Positions 54,792 through 63,713 of a DNA stretch of 64,000 nucleotides are shown here, in pieces. A model generated the notes under the pieces. That model did not search any database, was not told the origin of the DNA, and saw nothing but the letters and a program-made list of their open reading frames with translations. The stretch's first letter is position 1. Each line of letters starts with the position of its first letter. The stretch is taken from assembly GCF_018736145.1 (NCBI RefSeq), contig NZ_CP059997.1, forward strand, positions 1,797,501-1,861,500, written 5' to 3'. Both the position numbers and the translations under genes were made by a program. The DNA comes from Amycolatopsis sp. CA-230715 (GTDB lineage: Bacteria > Actinomycetota > Actinomycetes > Mycobacteriales > Pseudonocardiaceae).

Positions 54792-55642
54792 GTCGCGTCC
54801 GGATGCGCCCTCGCCACGCTCTGCAGCTCGGCGAGCAGGTAGCCCATGGCCTCGGTGTGCACGCCGTCGCGGCCGGTGTGCCCGGACACGCCGATCAGCG
54901 CGGGACGCTCCGGCCTGGTCAGCGTAGCGGCGGCGAACACCTGGTCCAGCACCGCGTCGACCTCCTCGCGCACCGAGGACGCGTCGACAAGTTCGTCCGG
55001 ATGCGGCTGGAACAGTTCGTCCACATAGGACCACGCGGCGTCGAAGCCCTCCTGCATGCGCCGGTGCGAAAGCTCGGTGCCGTCGCCGAGGCGGACCGCC
55101 CACTGCGCCGCGTAGTCGCGGTGGTAGGCGACCTCCTTGACGCCCTTGTCCGCGATCGCGGCGAGCACCGGGTCCTCGCTGGACACCAGGCGTTGCAGCA
55201 AAGCAAGGCGCCAGGCGGAAAAAATGACGAGCCGGGCGATGAGGTGTCCGAAATGGCCACCGTCGAGTTCGGCGAACCGGACGTTGCGGAACTCCTGCTC
55301 GCCGCGGAAGTACGCCAACTCGTCCTCGCCGCGGCCGGAGCCGTCCGCCTTGCCCGCACGGGAAAGCAGCAGCCGCGCCTGGCCGAGCAGGTCGAGCGCG
55401 ATGTTCGCGAGCGCGACTTCGTCCTCCAGCTCGGGCGCGTTCGTGCACCACTGCTGAAGCCGGTGCGAGAAGACCAGCGCGTCGTCGCCGAGCATCAGGC
55501 AGTACGCCGCCAGCCTCGCACCGTCCACACCGGACGGGACGGTGGTGTCCACACCGGATAGCGGGTCGTCGAACCCGGTGCCGAAGGCCCAGCGTTCGTC
55601 GTTCTCCTCGGTGATCGCCTCGTAGACGTTGTCGAAGCTCAT
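54785..55642 (-). CDS. paaC: Phenylacetyl-CoA epoxidase subunit PaaC
   Basis: A 285-aa ferritin-like structural partner of the catalytic PaaA subunit. It keeps the helical-bundle blocks (EDEVALANIALDLLGQARLL; VKEVAYHRDYAAQWAVRLGDG). It is coupled to paaB by a 4-bp overlap. Length is slightly above the usual 250 because of a longer N-terminus (FGTGFDDPLSGVDTTVPSG). Confidence 0.95.
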   Translation of the reverse strand: MSFDNVYEAITEENDERWAFGTGFDDPLSGVDTTVPSGVDGARLAAYCLMLGDDALVFSHRLQQWCTNAPELEDEVALANIALDLLGQARLLLSRAGKADGSGRGEDELAYFRGEQEFRNVRFAELDGGHFGHLIARLVIFSAWRLALLQRLVSSEDPVLAAIADKGVKEVAYHRDYAAQWAVRLGDGTELSHRRMQEGFDAAWSYVDELFQPHPDELVDASSVREEVDAVLDQVFAAATLTRPERPALIGVSGHTGRDGVHTEAMGYLLAELQSVARAHPDATW

Positions 55643-55923
55643 ATGTGCGGCACGTTCTCGGGAATGTCGTAGAACGTCGGATGCCGGTACACCTTGTCGC
55701 CGCTGGGCGCGAAGAACGGGTCCTTCTCGTCCGGGCTCGACGCGGTGATCTCCGAAGCCCTGACCACCCAGATGCTGACGCCCTCGTTGCGGCGGGTGTA
55801 GAGATCGCGCGCGTGGTGCAGGGCCATCTCGTCGTCGGCGGCGTGCAGCGAGCCGACGTGGACGTGGTTCAGCCCGCGCTTCCCGCGCACGAACACCTCG
55901 TACAACGGCCAGTCGTGTTTCAC
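55639..55923 (-). CDS. paaB: Phenylacetyl-CoA epoxidase subunit PaaB
   Basis: A 94-aa small subunit that bridges PaaAC heterodimers. Family sequence: WPLYEVFVRGKRGLNHVHVG, then LYTRRNEGVSIWVVRA. The GTG start overlaps the paaA stop by 4 bp. Confidence 0.95.
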   Translation of the reverse strand: MKHDWPLYEVFVRGKRGLNHVHVGSLHAADDEMALHHARDLYTRRNEGVSIWVVRASEITASSPDEKDPFFAPSGDKVYRHPTFYDIPENVPHI

Positions 55924-56870
55924 CGCTCCCCCTGCTTCTTCAGCGCGTGCGCCGTGGCGGCTTCCCGTACCCAGGCGCCGTCGTCGTGCGCGCGCCGCCG
56001 CTGTTCGATCCGCTGCGCGTTGCATGGGCCGTTGCCCTTGAGGATCTGCTTGAACTCGTCCCAGTCGATCGCGCCGAAGTCGTGGTGCCCGCGATCGGGG
56101 TTCCAGCGCAGTTCGGGATCCGGCAGCGTGACGCCGAGCGCCTCGGCCTGCGGCACGGACATGTCGACGAAGCGCTGGCGCAGTTCGTCGTTGGTGTGCC
56201 GTTTGACCTTCCACGCCATGGACTGCGCGGTGTTCGGCGAATCCGCGTCGGGCGGGCCGAACATCATCAGCGACGGCCACCACCACCGGTTCACCGCGTC
56301 CTGCACCATCTCGCGCTGGCCTTCGGTGCCGCGCATCATGGTCATCAGCAGCTCGAAGCCCTGCCGCTGGTGGAAGGACTCCTCCTTGCAGATGCGGATC
56401 ATCGCCCGCGCGTACGGCCCGTACGAGCTGCGGCACAGCGGGACCTGGTTGCAGATCGCCGCGCCGTCCACCAGCCAGCCGATCACGCCGACGTCGGCGA
56501 AGCTCAGCGTCGGGTAGTTGAAGATCGACGAGTACTTCTGCCGACCGGTGATCAGCTTGTCGGTGAGATCGGCGCGGTCGGCGCCGAGCGTCGCGGCGGC
56601 GGAGTACAGGTACAGCCCGTGCCCCGCCTCGTCCTGGACCTTCGCGAGCAGGATCGCCTTGCGCCGCAACGAAGGAGCGCGGGTGATCCAGTTGCCCTCC
56701 GGCTGCATGCCGATGATCTCCGAATGCGCGTGCTGCGCGATCTGCCTGATCATCGTCTTGCGGTAGCCCTCGGGCACCCAGTCGCGCGGCTCGACCCGCT
56801 GGTCGCGCTCGATGGTGTGCTCGAAGAGCGCTTCGAGGTCCTTTTCGGACACTTGGTCCGCGACGGTCAT
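55920..56870 (-). CDS. paaA: Phenylacetyl-CoA epoxidase catalytic subunit PaaA
   Basis: A 316-aa di-iron oxygenase that forms the 1,2-epoxide of phenylacetyl-CoA. Metal-ligand regions are present: KVQDEAGHGLYLYSAA (ExxH) and RICKEESFHQRQGFELL (ExxH). The conserved C-terminal IDWDEFKQILKGNGPCN is intact. It overlaps paaZ by 4 bp. Confidence 0.96.
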   Translation of the reverse strand: MTVADQVSEKDLEALFEHTIERDQRVEPRDWVPEGYRKTMIRQIAQHAHSEIIGMQPEGNWITRAPSLRRKAILLAKVQDEAGHGLYLYSAAATLGADRADLTDKLITGRQKYSSIFNYPTLSFADVGVIGWLVDGAAICNQVPLCRSSYGPYARAMIRICKEESFHQRQGFELLMTMMRGTEGQREMVQDAVNRWWWPSLMMFGPPDADSPNTAQSMAWKVKRHTNDELRQRFVDMSVPQAEALGVTLPDPELRWNPDRGHHDFGAIDWDEFKQILKGNGPCNAQRIEQRRRAHDDGAWVREAATAHALKKQGER

Positions 56871-58897
56871 GGCTGCTCCTTGGCGACCAGGGTGAGCACG
56901 TCGTACTTCGCCACCGAGTCACCGTCTTGATTGGTCACGTCGGCGTCCCAGCGGACCTCGCCGTAGTCCTGGTCGTTCCGCGGCGTGATCTGCTTCGCGG
57001 TCAGCGTCACCGTCAACGCGTCGTCGACCTTGACCGGGGTGAGGAAGCGCAGGTTCTCCAGCCCGTAGTTCGCCAGCACGGGACCGGGCTCCGGCGAGAC
57101 GAACAGCCCGGCGGCGAACGAAACCACCAGGTACCCGTGTGCGACGATCCCGCCGAACAGCGGGTTCGCCGCGGCCGCCGCCTCATCGGTGTGGGCGTAG
57201 AACGTGTCGCCGGTGAACTCGGCGAAGTGGTCGATGTCGGCGCGGGTGACCGTGCGCGCGCCCGCCACCACCGCGTCGCCGACCTTCAGCTCCGCCAAGG
57301 ACTTCCGGAACGGGTGAGTGTCCGAAAGGGACCGTCCGGCACCGGGGACCCACTGGCCGCTGACCGCGCCGAGCACCTTCGGGCTGCCCTGCACGGCGGT
57401 GCGCTGCAGGTGGTGCAGCACGCCGCGGATACCGCCCAGCTCCTCGCCGCCGCCCGCGCGGCCTGGCCCGCCGTGCACGAGCTGCGGCAGCGGGGAGCCG
57501 TGCCCGGTGGACTCTTTCGCGTCGTCCGCGTCGAGCACCAGGATCCGCCCGTGCCACGGCGCGAGCCCGAGCACGATCTCGCGCGCGAACGCGGTGTCCC
57601 CGGTGACGACCGAGCCGACGAGGCTGCCTTCGCCGCGCGCGGCGAGTTCGACGACCTGCTCGGCGGAGGTGTACGGCAGGAGTGTGGACACCGGGCCGAA
57701 CGCCTCGACCTCGTGCGGTTCGGCGCGGTCCGGATCGGCTTTGAGGAGCACCGGCGAAACGAACGCGCCGCGTGCGGCGTCCGCGCCGACGACCTCGACC
57801 TGCTCGGGATCGCCGAAGACGACGCTGCCCACGGACAGCAACGCCTTCAGGGACCGGCGTACCTCTTCGCGCTGTTCGAGGCTGGCCAGCGCGCCCATGC
57901 GCACGCCCTCGGCGGCGGGATCCCCGACGACGACCTTCGCGAGCCGTTCGCTCGCGGCGGCGGCCACGTCGTCGAGCAGTTCGGCCGGCACGAACGCGCG
58001 CCGGATGGCGGTGCACTTCTGGCCCGCCTTGACGGTCATCTCGGTGACGAGCTGCTTGACGAACAGGTCGAACTCGGCGGTCCCGCGCACGGCGTCCGGG
58101 CCGAGGATCGAGCAGTTCAGCGAGTCGGCCTCGGCGGTGAACCGCACGGAGTTCCGCACGATGGCCGGGTGCGCGCGCAGTTTCCGCGCGGTGGCGGCCG
58201 ACCCGGTGAACGACACCAGGTCCTGCGGGGTGACGTGGTCGAGCAGGTCGCCCGCGCCGCCCGCGAGGAACTGGAACGAACCCTCGGGCAGGATCCCGGA
58301 TTCGACGATCAGCTCGGCGAGGCGCGCGGTCAGGTACGCGGTCTGGCTGGCGGGCTTGACCAGGCTCGGCACCCCGGCGAGGAAGGCGGGCGCGAACTTC
58401 TCCAGCGGGCCCCACACCGGGAAGTTGAAGGCGTTGATTCCGATCGCGACCCCGCGCAGCGGCGTGGCGATGTGCCTGCCCGCGAACGTGCCGCCCTTCC
58501 CGAGCGGTTCGACGGCGCCGTCGAGGTAGACGGTGTCGTTGGGCAGCTCGCGCTTGCCCTTGCTGGCGTAGCTGAGCAGGACGCCGATGCCGCCGTCGAC
58601 ATCGACCTTCGAATCGACCGGCGTGGCCCCTGTCTTCGCGGAAAGCGCGTACAGGTCATCGCGGTGCTCGCGCAGGTACGAGCCGAGCGCCTTCAGCAGC
58701 GCCGCGCGCTGGTGGAAGGTCAGCGCGCGCAGCGCGGGCCCGCCGACGCGGCGGCCGTACTCGAGCGCCGCCGCCCTGTCGACCCCGGCGGACGAAACGC
58801 GAGCGACCTCCTCACCGGTCACCGCGTCGTGCAGTGGCGCCCCCTCCTCGGCAGGCGTGTGCCAAGCACCGGAGACGTAACTGCGCAGGACTGCCAT
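56867..58897 (-). CDS. paaZ: Oxepin-CoA hydrolase / semialdehyde dehydrogenase
   Basis: A 676-aa bifunctional enzyme that opens the oxepin ring and oxidises the resulting aldehyde. The N-terminal aldehyde dehydrogenase domain (to about residue 520) has INAFNFPVWGPLEKFAPA, SFTGSAATARKL and the catalytic Cys in KAGQKCTAIRRAF. The C-terminal MaoC-like hydratase has DHFAEFTGDTFYAHTDEAAA and GIVAHGYLVV. The ATG at 58897 has GAGAGG upstream; the open frame before it is not supported. First gene of paaZABCDE. Confidence 0.96.
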   Translation of the reverse strand: MAVLRSYVSGAWHTPAEEGAPLHDAVTGEEVARVSSAGVDRAAALEYGRRVGGPALRALTFHQRAALLKALGSYLREHRDDLYALSAKTGATPVDSKVDVDGGIGVLLSYASKGKRELPNDTVYLDGAVEPLGKGGTFAGRHIATPLRGVAIGINAFNFPVWGPLEKFAPAFLAGVPSLVKPASQTAYLTARLAELIVESGILPEGSFQFLAGGAGDLLDHVTPQDLVSFTGSAATARKLRAHPAIVRNSVRFTAEADSLNCSILGPDAVRGTAEFDLFVKQLVTEMTVKAGQKCTAIRRAFVPAELLDDVAAAASERLAKVVVGDPAAEGVRMGALASLEQREEVRRSLKALLSVGSVVFGDPEQVEVVGADAARGAFVSPVLLKADPDRAEPHEVEAFGPVSTLLPYTSAEQVVELAARGEGSLVGSVVTGDTAFAREIVLGLAPWHGRILVLDADDAKESTGHGSPLPQLVHGGPGRAGGGEELGGIRGVLHHLQRTAVQGSPKVLGAVSGQWVPGAGRSLSDTHPFRKSLAELKVGDAVVAGARTVTRADIDHFAEFTGDTFYAHTDEAAAAANPLFGGIVAHGYLVVSFAAGLFVSPEPGPVLANYGLENLRFLTPVKVDDALTVTLTAKQITPRNDQDYGEVRWDADVTNQDGDSVAKYDVLTLVAKEQP

Positions 58898-58946
58898 GGG
58901 TTCCGACCTCTCACCGAGAGCGCTGAAGTACCAAACCGACTGAATT

Positions 58947-58968
58947 ACCAACCGTACGTTCAGTAATT
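58947..58968. promoter_or_regulatory. PaaR-like operator before paaZ
   Basis: A 22-bp site (ACCAACCGTACGTTCAG...) matching, at most fixed positions, the TetR-type PaaR motif I recall from Corynebacterium (halves ACTNACCG and CGGTNAGT). It is nested in a perfect inverted repeat GAATTAC...GTAATTC (58943-58949 and 58963-58969). It lies 50 bp upstream of the paaZ start. Confidence 0.65.
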
Positions 58969-59007
58969 CATCTTAGCCGCTGGCCACGCGGGACGAAACC
59001 CCATCGC

Positions 59008-59853
59008 TCACGACCAGGTGTGGAACCCCTTGCCGGACTTGCGGCCCAGCTCGCGCTTTTCCACCTTTTCGCGCAGCAGCTCCGGCGGCGCGAACCGGTC
59101 GCCGAGCACCTCGCTCAGGTGCTCGGCGATCGCGAGCCGGACGTCGAGGCCGACGAGGTCGGTGGTGCGCAGCGGTCCCATCGGGTGCCCGTAGCCCAGC
59201 TCCATCGCGTTGTCGATCGCCTCGGCGTCGGCGACGCCCTCGGCGAGCATCCTGATCGCCTCCAGCCCGAGCGCCACGCCGAGCCTGCTGGTCGCGAACC
59301 CCGGCGAGTCGCGCACCACGACCGCGGTCTTGCCGAGTTCGCGCACCCAGCCCGTGACGCGGTCCAGCACGGCGGGATCGGTGCCCGCGTGGGTGACGAC
59401 CTCGACGAGCTTGGACGGCGGGACCGGGTTGAAGAAGTGCGTACCGAGGAACCGGGTGGCGCCGGACAGCGCGGCCCCGAGTTCGCCGACGCTGAGCGCG
59501 CTGGTGTTCGTGGCGAGCACCGTGCCCTCCCCCACCGCGCGTTCGGCCGCGGTCAGCACGGAGATCTTGAGCCGGACGTCCTCCGGGACGGCTTCGACGA
59601 CGAGCGCCGCGGAGGACGGAAGCGCCGCGATGTCCGTGACCGTCTCGACGCGCACGAGGACGTCCTCGGGTGTGCCCGTGAGCTTTCCCCGTTCCGCGGC
59701 GCGCTTCAGGCCGGTCTCGACGCGCGCCCGTGCCGCGTCCGCCGCGCTCGCGTCACTTTCGACGACCACCACCGCGGCACCCGCCGCCGCGAAGGACTGC
59801 GCGATGCCCGCGCCCATCCGCCCGCCGCCGATGACGCCGATCGTTTCCTCCAC
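59008..59853 (-). CDS. paaH: 3-hydroxyacyl-CoA dehydrogenase
   Basis: A 281-aa NAD-dependent dehydrogenase that oxidises 3-hydroxyadipyl-CoA late in the phenylacetate route. The NAD motif is IGVIGGGRMGAGIAQSF. Catalytic-region blocks are GTHFFNPVPPSKLVEVV and RDSPGFATSRLG, and the C-terminus has LGYGHPMGPLRTTDLVGLDV and GRKSGKGFHTW. The GTG at 59853 with GGGAG is chosen; the frame is open upstream to 59907. It is divergent from paaI across a PaaR-like site. Confidence 0.93.
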   Translation of the reverse strand: MEETIGVIGGGRMGAGIAQSFAAAGAAVVVVESDASAADAARARVETGLKRAAERGKLTGTPEDVLVRVETVTDIAALPSSAALVVEAVPEDVRLKISVLTAAERAVGEGTVLATNTSALSVGELGAALSGATRFLGTHFFNPVPPSKLVEVVTHAGTDPAVLDRVTGWVRELGKTAVVVRDSPGFATSRLGVALGLEAIRMLAEGVADAEAIDNAMELGYGHPMGPLRTTDLVGLDVRLAIAEHLSEVLGDRFAPPELLREKVEKRELGRKSGKGFHTWS

Positions 59854-59908
59854 TGTGAGACTCCCGTCTTGACACCGCGCGGTCACTCCCTTTACATGAC
59901 GACACACT

Positions 59909-59930
59909 ATTAACCGTCCATTCGGTCAGT
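59909..59930. promoter_or_regulatory. PaaR-like operator between paaH and paaI
   Basis: ATTAACCG followed by 6 bp and CGGTCAGT fits the PaaR motif at 14 of 16 fixed positions by my count. It is centred between the divergent paaH and paaIKR units, so one repressor dimer pair could control both. Confidence 0.7.
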
Positions 59931-59946
59931 TGGCAAGGCGGTGACC

Positions 59947-60354
59947 ATGACGCGCAACGCCGCGCATGCCATGTTCGAAGTCGACGAAGCTTCGCGCGCG
60001 CTGGGCATCGAGCTGGTGGAAGCCGGTGACGGCCGTGCGGTCGCGCGGCTCTCGGTCACCCGCACCATGGTCAACGGGCACGACATCGCGCACGGCGGGT
60101 ACGTGTTCCTGCTCGCCGACACCACGTTCGCCTGCGCCTGCAACAGTCACGGTCCGGTGACGGTCGCGGCGGGTGCCGAGATCTCCTTCGTCGCGCCTGC
60201 GAAGCTCGGGGACGAACTCGTGGCGACCGCGGAGGAGCGGACGCGGTACGGGCGCAGCGGTATCTACGACGTGACGGTCCGCCGCGGCGACACCGTGATC
60301 GCCGAGTTCCGGGGGCGCAGCAGGGTGATCGAGCGAGAACGGACCGGACCATGA
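59947..60354 (+). CDS. paaI: Hydroxyphenylacetyl-CoA thioesterase
   Basis: A 135-aa hot-dog-fold thioesterase that rescues CoA from dead-end intermediates. The signature VNGHDIAHGGYVFLLADTTFA contains the catalytic Asp. The ATG at 59947 with AAGG 9 nt upstream is preferred over the GTG at 59941. It overlaps paaK by 4 bp. Confidence 0.94.
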   Translation: MTRNAAHAMFEVDEASRALGIELVEAGDGRAVARLSVTRTMVNGHDIAHGGYVFLLADTTFACACNSHGPVTVAAGAEISFVAPAKLGDELVATAEERTRYGRSGIYDVTVRRGDTVIAEFRGRSRVIERERTGP

Positions 60355-61640
60355 CGCAGGACGACGCCGAGCGGCTCAGCGCCGACGAGCTGCACGCGCG
60401 CCAGCTCAACCGTCTGCAATGGACACTGAAGCACGCGTACCAGAACGTGCCCTGCTACACGAAGAAGTTCGACGACGCGGGTGTGCGCCCGGAGGACTGC
60501 CGCGAGCTGGCCGACCTGGCGAAGTTCCCGTTCACCACGAAGCAGGACCTGCGCGAGCACTACCCGTTCGGGATGTTCGCGGTGCCGAAGGCGAAGGTGC
60601 GGCGGATCCACGCCTCCAGCGGCACCACCGGGAAGCCGACGGTGGTGGGGTACACAGAGGACGATCTCGACGTGTGGGCGACGGTGATGGCGCGCTCGAT
60701 CCGCGCGGCGGGCGGGAAACCGGGCGACACGGTGCACGTCGCCTACGGCTACGGCTTGTTCACCGGTGGCCTCGGCGCGCACTACGGCGCCGAAAAACTG
60801 GGCTGCACCGTGGTTCCCGCGTCGGGCGGGATGACCTCGCGGCAGGTGCGGATCATCACCGACTTCCGCCCCGAGATCATCATGGTCACGCCGTCGTACC
60901 TGCTGACGCTGCTCGACGAGTTCGAACGGCAGGGGCTCGATCCGCGGGAAAGCTCGCTGAAGGTGGGGATTTTCGGCGCCGAGCCGTGGACGGAGCAGAT
61001 GCGCGCGGAGATCGAGGAGCGGGCGGGGCTCGACGCGGTCGACATCTACGGACTGTCCGAAGTGATGGGTCCCGGGGTGGCGCAGGAATGCGTGGAGGCC
61101 AAGGACGGCCTGCACGTCTGGGAGGACCACTTCCTGCCGGAGGTGATCGACCCGTTCACCGAACAGGTGCTGCCCGGCGGCGAGCGCGGCGAGCTGCTGT
61201 TCACCTCGCTCACCAAGCAGGCGATGCCGATCATCCGGTACCGCACGCGCGATCTGACGCGCCTGCTGCCCGGGACCGCGCGGCCGGCGTTCCGGCGCAT
61301 GGAGAAGGTCACCGGGCGCACCGACGACATGATCATCCTGCGCGGGGTCAACGTGTTCCCCACGCAGATCGAGGAGGTCGTGCTGCGCGTCGAGGGCCTG
61401 GCGCCGCACTTCCAGCTCGTGCGCACCCGGCAGGGCCGCATGGACCACCTGACCGTGCACGTGGAGGCGAGGCACGGCACGCCAGCGGACCGGCGCGGCG
61501 GCGCGGCGGCCGAACTCGTCGCGCGGGTGAAGGACGCCGTCGGCGTGACCGTCGGCGTCGAAGTGGTCGACCCGGACACGCTGGAGCGGTCCGTCGGCAA
61601 GATGCGCCGCGTGCTCGACCGGCGGGACGAGGGCCGATGA
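60351..61640 (+). CDS. paaK: Phenylacetate-CoA ligase
   Basis: A 429-aa AMP-forming ligase that activates phenylacetate, the entry step of the pathway. ATP-binding IHASSGTTGKPTVVGY, aryl-substrate region GYGLFTGGLGAHYGAE, IYGLSEVMGPGVAQEC and RTDDMIILRGVNVFP are all intact. It overlaps paaI and paaR by 4 bp each. Confidence 0.96.
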   Translation: MTQDDAERLSADELHARQLNRLQWTLKHAYQNVPCYTKKFDDAGVRPEDCRELADLAKFPFTTKQDLREHYPFGMFAVPKAKVRRIHASSGTTGKPTVVGYTEDDLDVWATVMARSIRAAGGKPGDTVHVAYGYGLFTGGLGAHYGAEKLGCTVVPASGGMTSRQVRIITDFRPEIIMVTPSYLLTLLDEFERQGLDPRESSLKVGIFGAEPWTEQMRAEIEERAGLDAVDIYGLSEVMGPGVAQECVEAKDGLHVWEDHFLPEVIDPFTEQVLPGGERGELLFTSLTKQAMPIIRYRTRDLTRLLPGTARPAFRRMEKVTGRTDDMIILRGVNVFPTQIEEVVLRVEGLAPHFQLVRTRQGRMDHLTVHVEARHGTPADRRGGAAAELVARVKDAVGVTVGVEVVDPDTLERSVGKMRRVLDRRDEGR

Positions 61641-62245
61641 CCGGCGATACCAGGCCCGCGCGGCGCGGGCGGCCCGGTTACGACCTGGAATCCCTGCTGC
61701 GGGTCGCCGTCAAGCTGTTCAACGAACGCGGGTACGACGGCACGAGCATGGAAGACCTCTCCCGCAAGCTCGGCATCACGAAATCCGCGATCTACCACCA
61801 TGTGCGCAGCAAGGACGAACTGCTGCGGCTCGCGGTGGACAGGGCGCTCGACGGGTTGTTCGAGATCGCCGACGAAGCGGGATCGGCGCCGGGCCGCGCG
61901 ATCGACCGGCTGGAACTGTTGGTACGGGGCAGTATCGGGGTGCTCTCGGACCGGTTGCCGTTCGTCACGCTGCTGCTGCGGGTGCGCGGCAACACCAAGG
62001 TGGAACGGGCCGCGCTGGCCAGGCGGCGCGAGTTCGACCGGATCGTGACGGAACTGGTCAAGCAGGCCGCCGCCGAGGGCGACGTGCGCGCGGACGTGGA
62101 CCCCGCGGTGACGAGCAGGCTGCTGTTCGGCATGGTCAACTCGCTCATCGAGTGGTACCGCCCCCGCCGCGGCGACGGCGGCGAACTCGCCGACGCCGTC
62201 TGCAAAATCGCCTTCGACGGACTGCGCTTGCCGCCTACGAAATGA
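61637..62245 (+). CDS. paaR: TetR-family repressor of phenylacetate genes
   Basis: A 202-aa regulator with an N-terminal helix-turn-helix (LFNERGYDGTSMEDLSRKLG, then ITKSAIYHHVRSKDELL). The C-terminal domain would bind phenylacetyl-CoA. It is encoded last in the paaIK operon, and two PaaR-like operators (58947-58968, 59909-59930) lie before the paa transcription units, giving a feedback loop. Confidence 0.92.
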   Translation: MTGDTRPARRGRPGYDLESLLRVAVKLFNERGYDGTSMEDLSRKLGITKSAIYHHVRSKDELLRLAVDRALDGLFEIADEAGSAPGRAIDRLELLVRGSIGVLSDRLPFVTLLLRVRGNTKVERAALARRREFDRIVTELVKQAAAEGDVRADVDPAVTSRLLFGMVNSLIEWYRPRRGDGGELADAVCKIAFDGLRLPPTK

Positions 62246-62495
62246 GCGGTGGGTCCGCCTGCCAGCCGGACTGCCACAGGAGTGCTTCGTGCAGTTCGCG
62301 GATGAGGTGCTCGTCGTCGGCATCGGACGGGTCCTCGCCCACCGGCAGCCAGGTTCGCGCGACCGGTGTCCCGTCGATACGGCGGATGAGCAGGATTCCC
62401 GGGTAGACGAGTACCTCGCCGGTGCCGATCCGCACGCACCGGCGTTCGAGGCGCACCGTGACCGACCGGCGCGCCCCCCTCGATTCCGTTGTCAT
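62235..62495 (-). CDS. Small protein of unknown function
   Basis: An 86-aa protein with an ATG start. It reads as a compact beta-rich sequence (GEVLVYPGILLIRRIDGTPVA) with an acidic helical C-terminus (DADDEHLIRELHEALLWQSG). No motif or membrane segment is recognised. It is convergent with paaR, overlapping its 3' end by 11 bp. Composition looks protein-like, so I accept it with moderate confidence. Confidence 0.55.
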   Translation of the reverse strand: MTTESRGARRSVTVRLERRCVRIGTGEVLVYPGILLIRRIDGTPVARTWLPVGEDPSDADDEHLIRELHEALLWQSGWQADPPLIS

Positions 62496-62583
62496 GACGC
62501 CCCCACCGCCGTTCTATGGAGGGTCCGTCGCGGCGGGGATCCCGTTGGTTACCAGCGGTTCGTTCCGGTTGGGTAACGGCCCC

Positions 62584-63624
62584 TCAGCGCGCGGGGCGGC
62601 GGGCGAACGCGGCGGGGGTGGTGCCGGTCCAGCGCTTGAAGGCGTAGATGAAGCTCGACGCTTCGGCGTAGCCGAGCCGCACGGCGACGTCCTCGACCGA
62701 CAGCGCGCCGGTGGCGAGCATTTCCTCGGCGAGGGTCTGGCGCACTTCGTCGACGAGGCCGCGGTAGCTCGTGCCCGCCTCGGTGAGGCGGCGGCGCAGG
62801 GTGCGGGGGCTCATCGCGAGCCACCTGGCGACCTCGTCCATGCCCGAGTCGACGCCGCCGACCCTGATCAGCCGTTCCCTTACCTCGTGGGCGATCCCGG
62901 ACCGGCGGCGGCGGCGCGTGACCATCGCGCGGCACTGCGCCTCGCAGATCGCGACGGTGTGCTCGTTCGCCTGCGGCAGCGGGTGGCCGAGGAAGCCGGC
63001 GTCGATGGTCGTCGCGCAGCTCGGCGCGGAAAACACCGGCACGATGCGGAAAACCTTGTGGTAGGAGTCCGTTGTGGACGGTGTGGGGTGCCGGAAGGTC
63101 AGCGTCCGCAGCTCGATCGCGGGCAGCAGGTCCCGCAGCACGGTGACGATCGCCGACAGGTCGCGCAGCACCAGGAAGCGCGCGACGTCGCCGGGCACCT
63201 TGTCGTCGTGCATGGTCAGCGTGATCACGTCGCCTTCGACCGCGACGCGCGGGATGCAGAAGGTGAAGCTGAGATCGAGGTAGCGCAGCGCGAAGGTCAT
63301 CGCGTCGCGCAGGGTGGGGCTGCTGACGCAGGCGAAGCCGAAGATGCCGAACGTGGTGACCCGGTAGCGGCAGCCGAGGTCGAGCGCGGTGCTGTCGGCG
63401 CGCTCCCCGACCGCGCGCACGAGGTTGCGGACCACGGCCAGCTCCTGGCGCGCGTCGACCTGGAGCTCGGGATCGCGCAGCCGCGCCGGGTCCAGGGCGG
63501 TCCCGCGCAGCATCGCGTCCACGCCGAGGCCGCGTTCGGCGCCGAACCGGCTGATCAGCGCGACGCTCGCGGCGCTGCGCGGGAAGTCCCAGTCGCGGAC
63601 CGCGGGCGCGGCTAGCTCTGCCAT
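62584..63624 (-). CDS. AraC-family regulator (Arabinose_bd-type N-domain)
   Basis: A 346-aa regulator. Residues 15-220 form the ligand-binding domain typical of OruR/ArgR-like AraC proteins (GTALDPARLRDPELQVDARQ; FGIFGFACVSSPTLRDAM). The C-terminal 100 residues hold two helix-turn-helix motifs (MDEVARWLAMSPRTLRRRLT; VEDVAVRLGYAEASSFIYAF). Such regulators often respond to amino acids or lipids. It is divergent from the winged-helix gene, with no target obvious. Confidence 0.92.
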   Translation of the reverse strand: MAELAAPAVRDWDFPRSAASVALISRFGAERGLGVDAMLRGTALDPARLRDPELQVDARQELAVVRNLVRAVGERADSTALDLGCRYRVTTFGIFGFACVSSPTLRDAMTFALRYLDLSFTFCIPRVAVEGDVITLTMHDDKVPGDVARFLVLRDLSAIVTVLRDLLPAIELRTLTFRHPTPSTTDSYHKVFRIVPVFSAPSCATTIDAGFLGHPLPQANEHTVAICEAQCRAMVTRRRRRSGIAHEVRERLIRVGGVDSGMDEVARWLAMSPRTLRRRLTEAGTSYRGLVDEVRQTLAEEMLATGALSVEDVAVRLGYAEASSFIYAFKRWTGTTPAAFARRPAR

Positions 63625-63713
63625 GGCCGGAATTATTGGTCCTCCGCGCCGTCCTGGCCACTCGTTGCCGATTGCGGACGGGAACTGGCCGCAATGCCGG
63701 TTAAGCTGCGATC

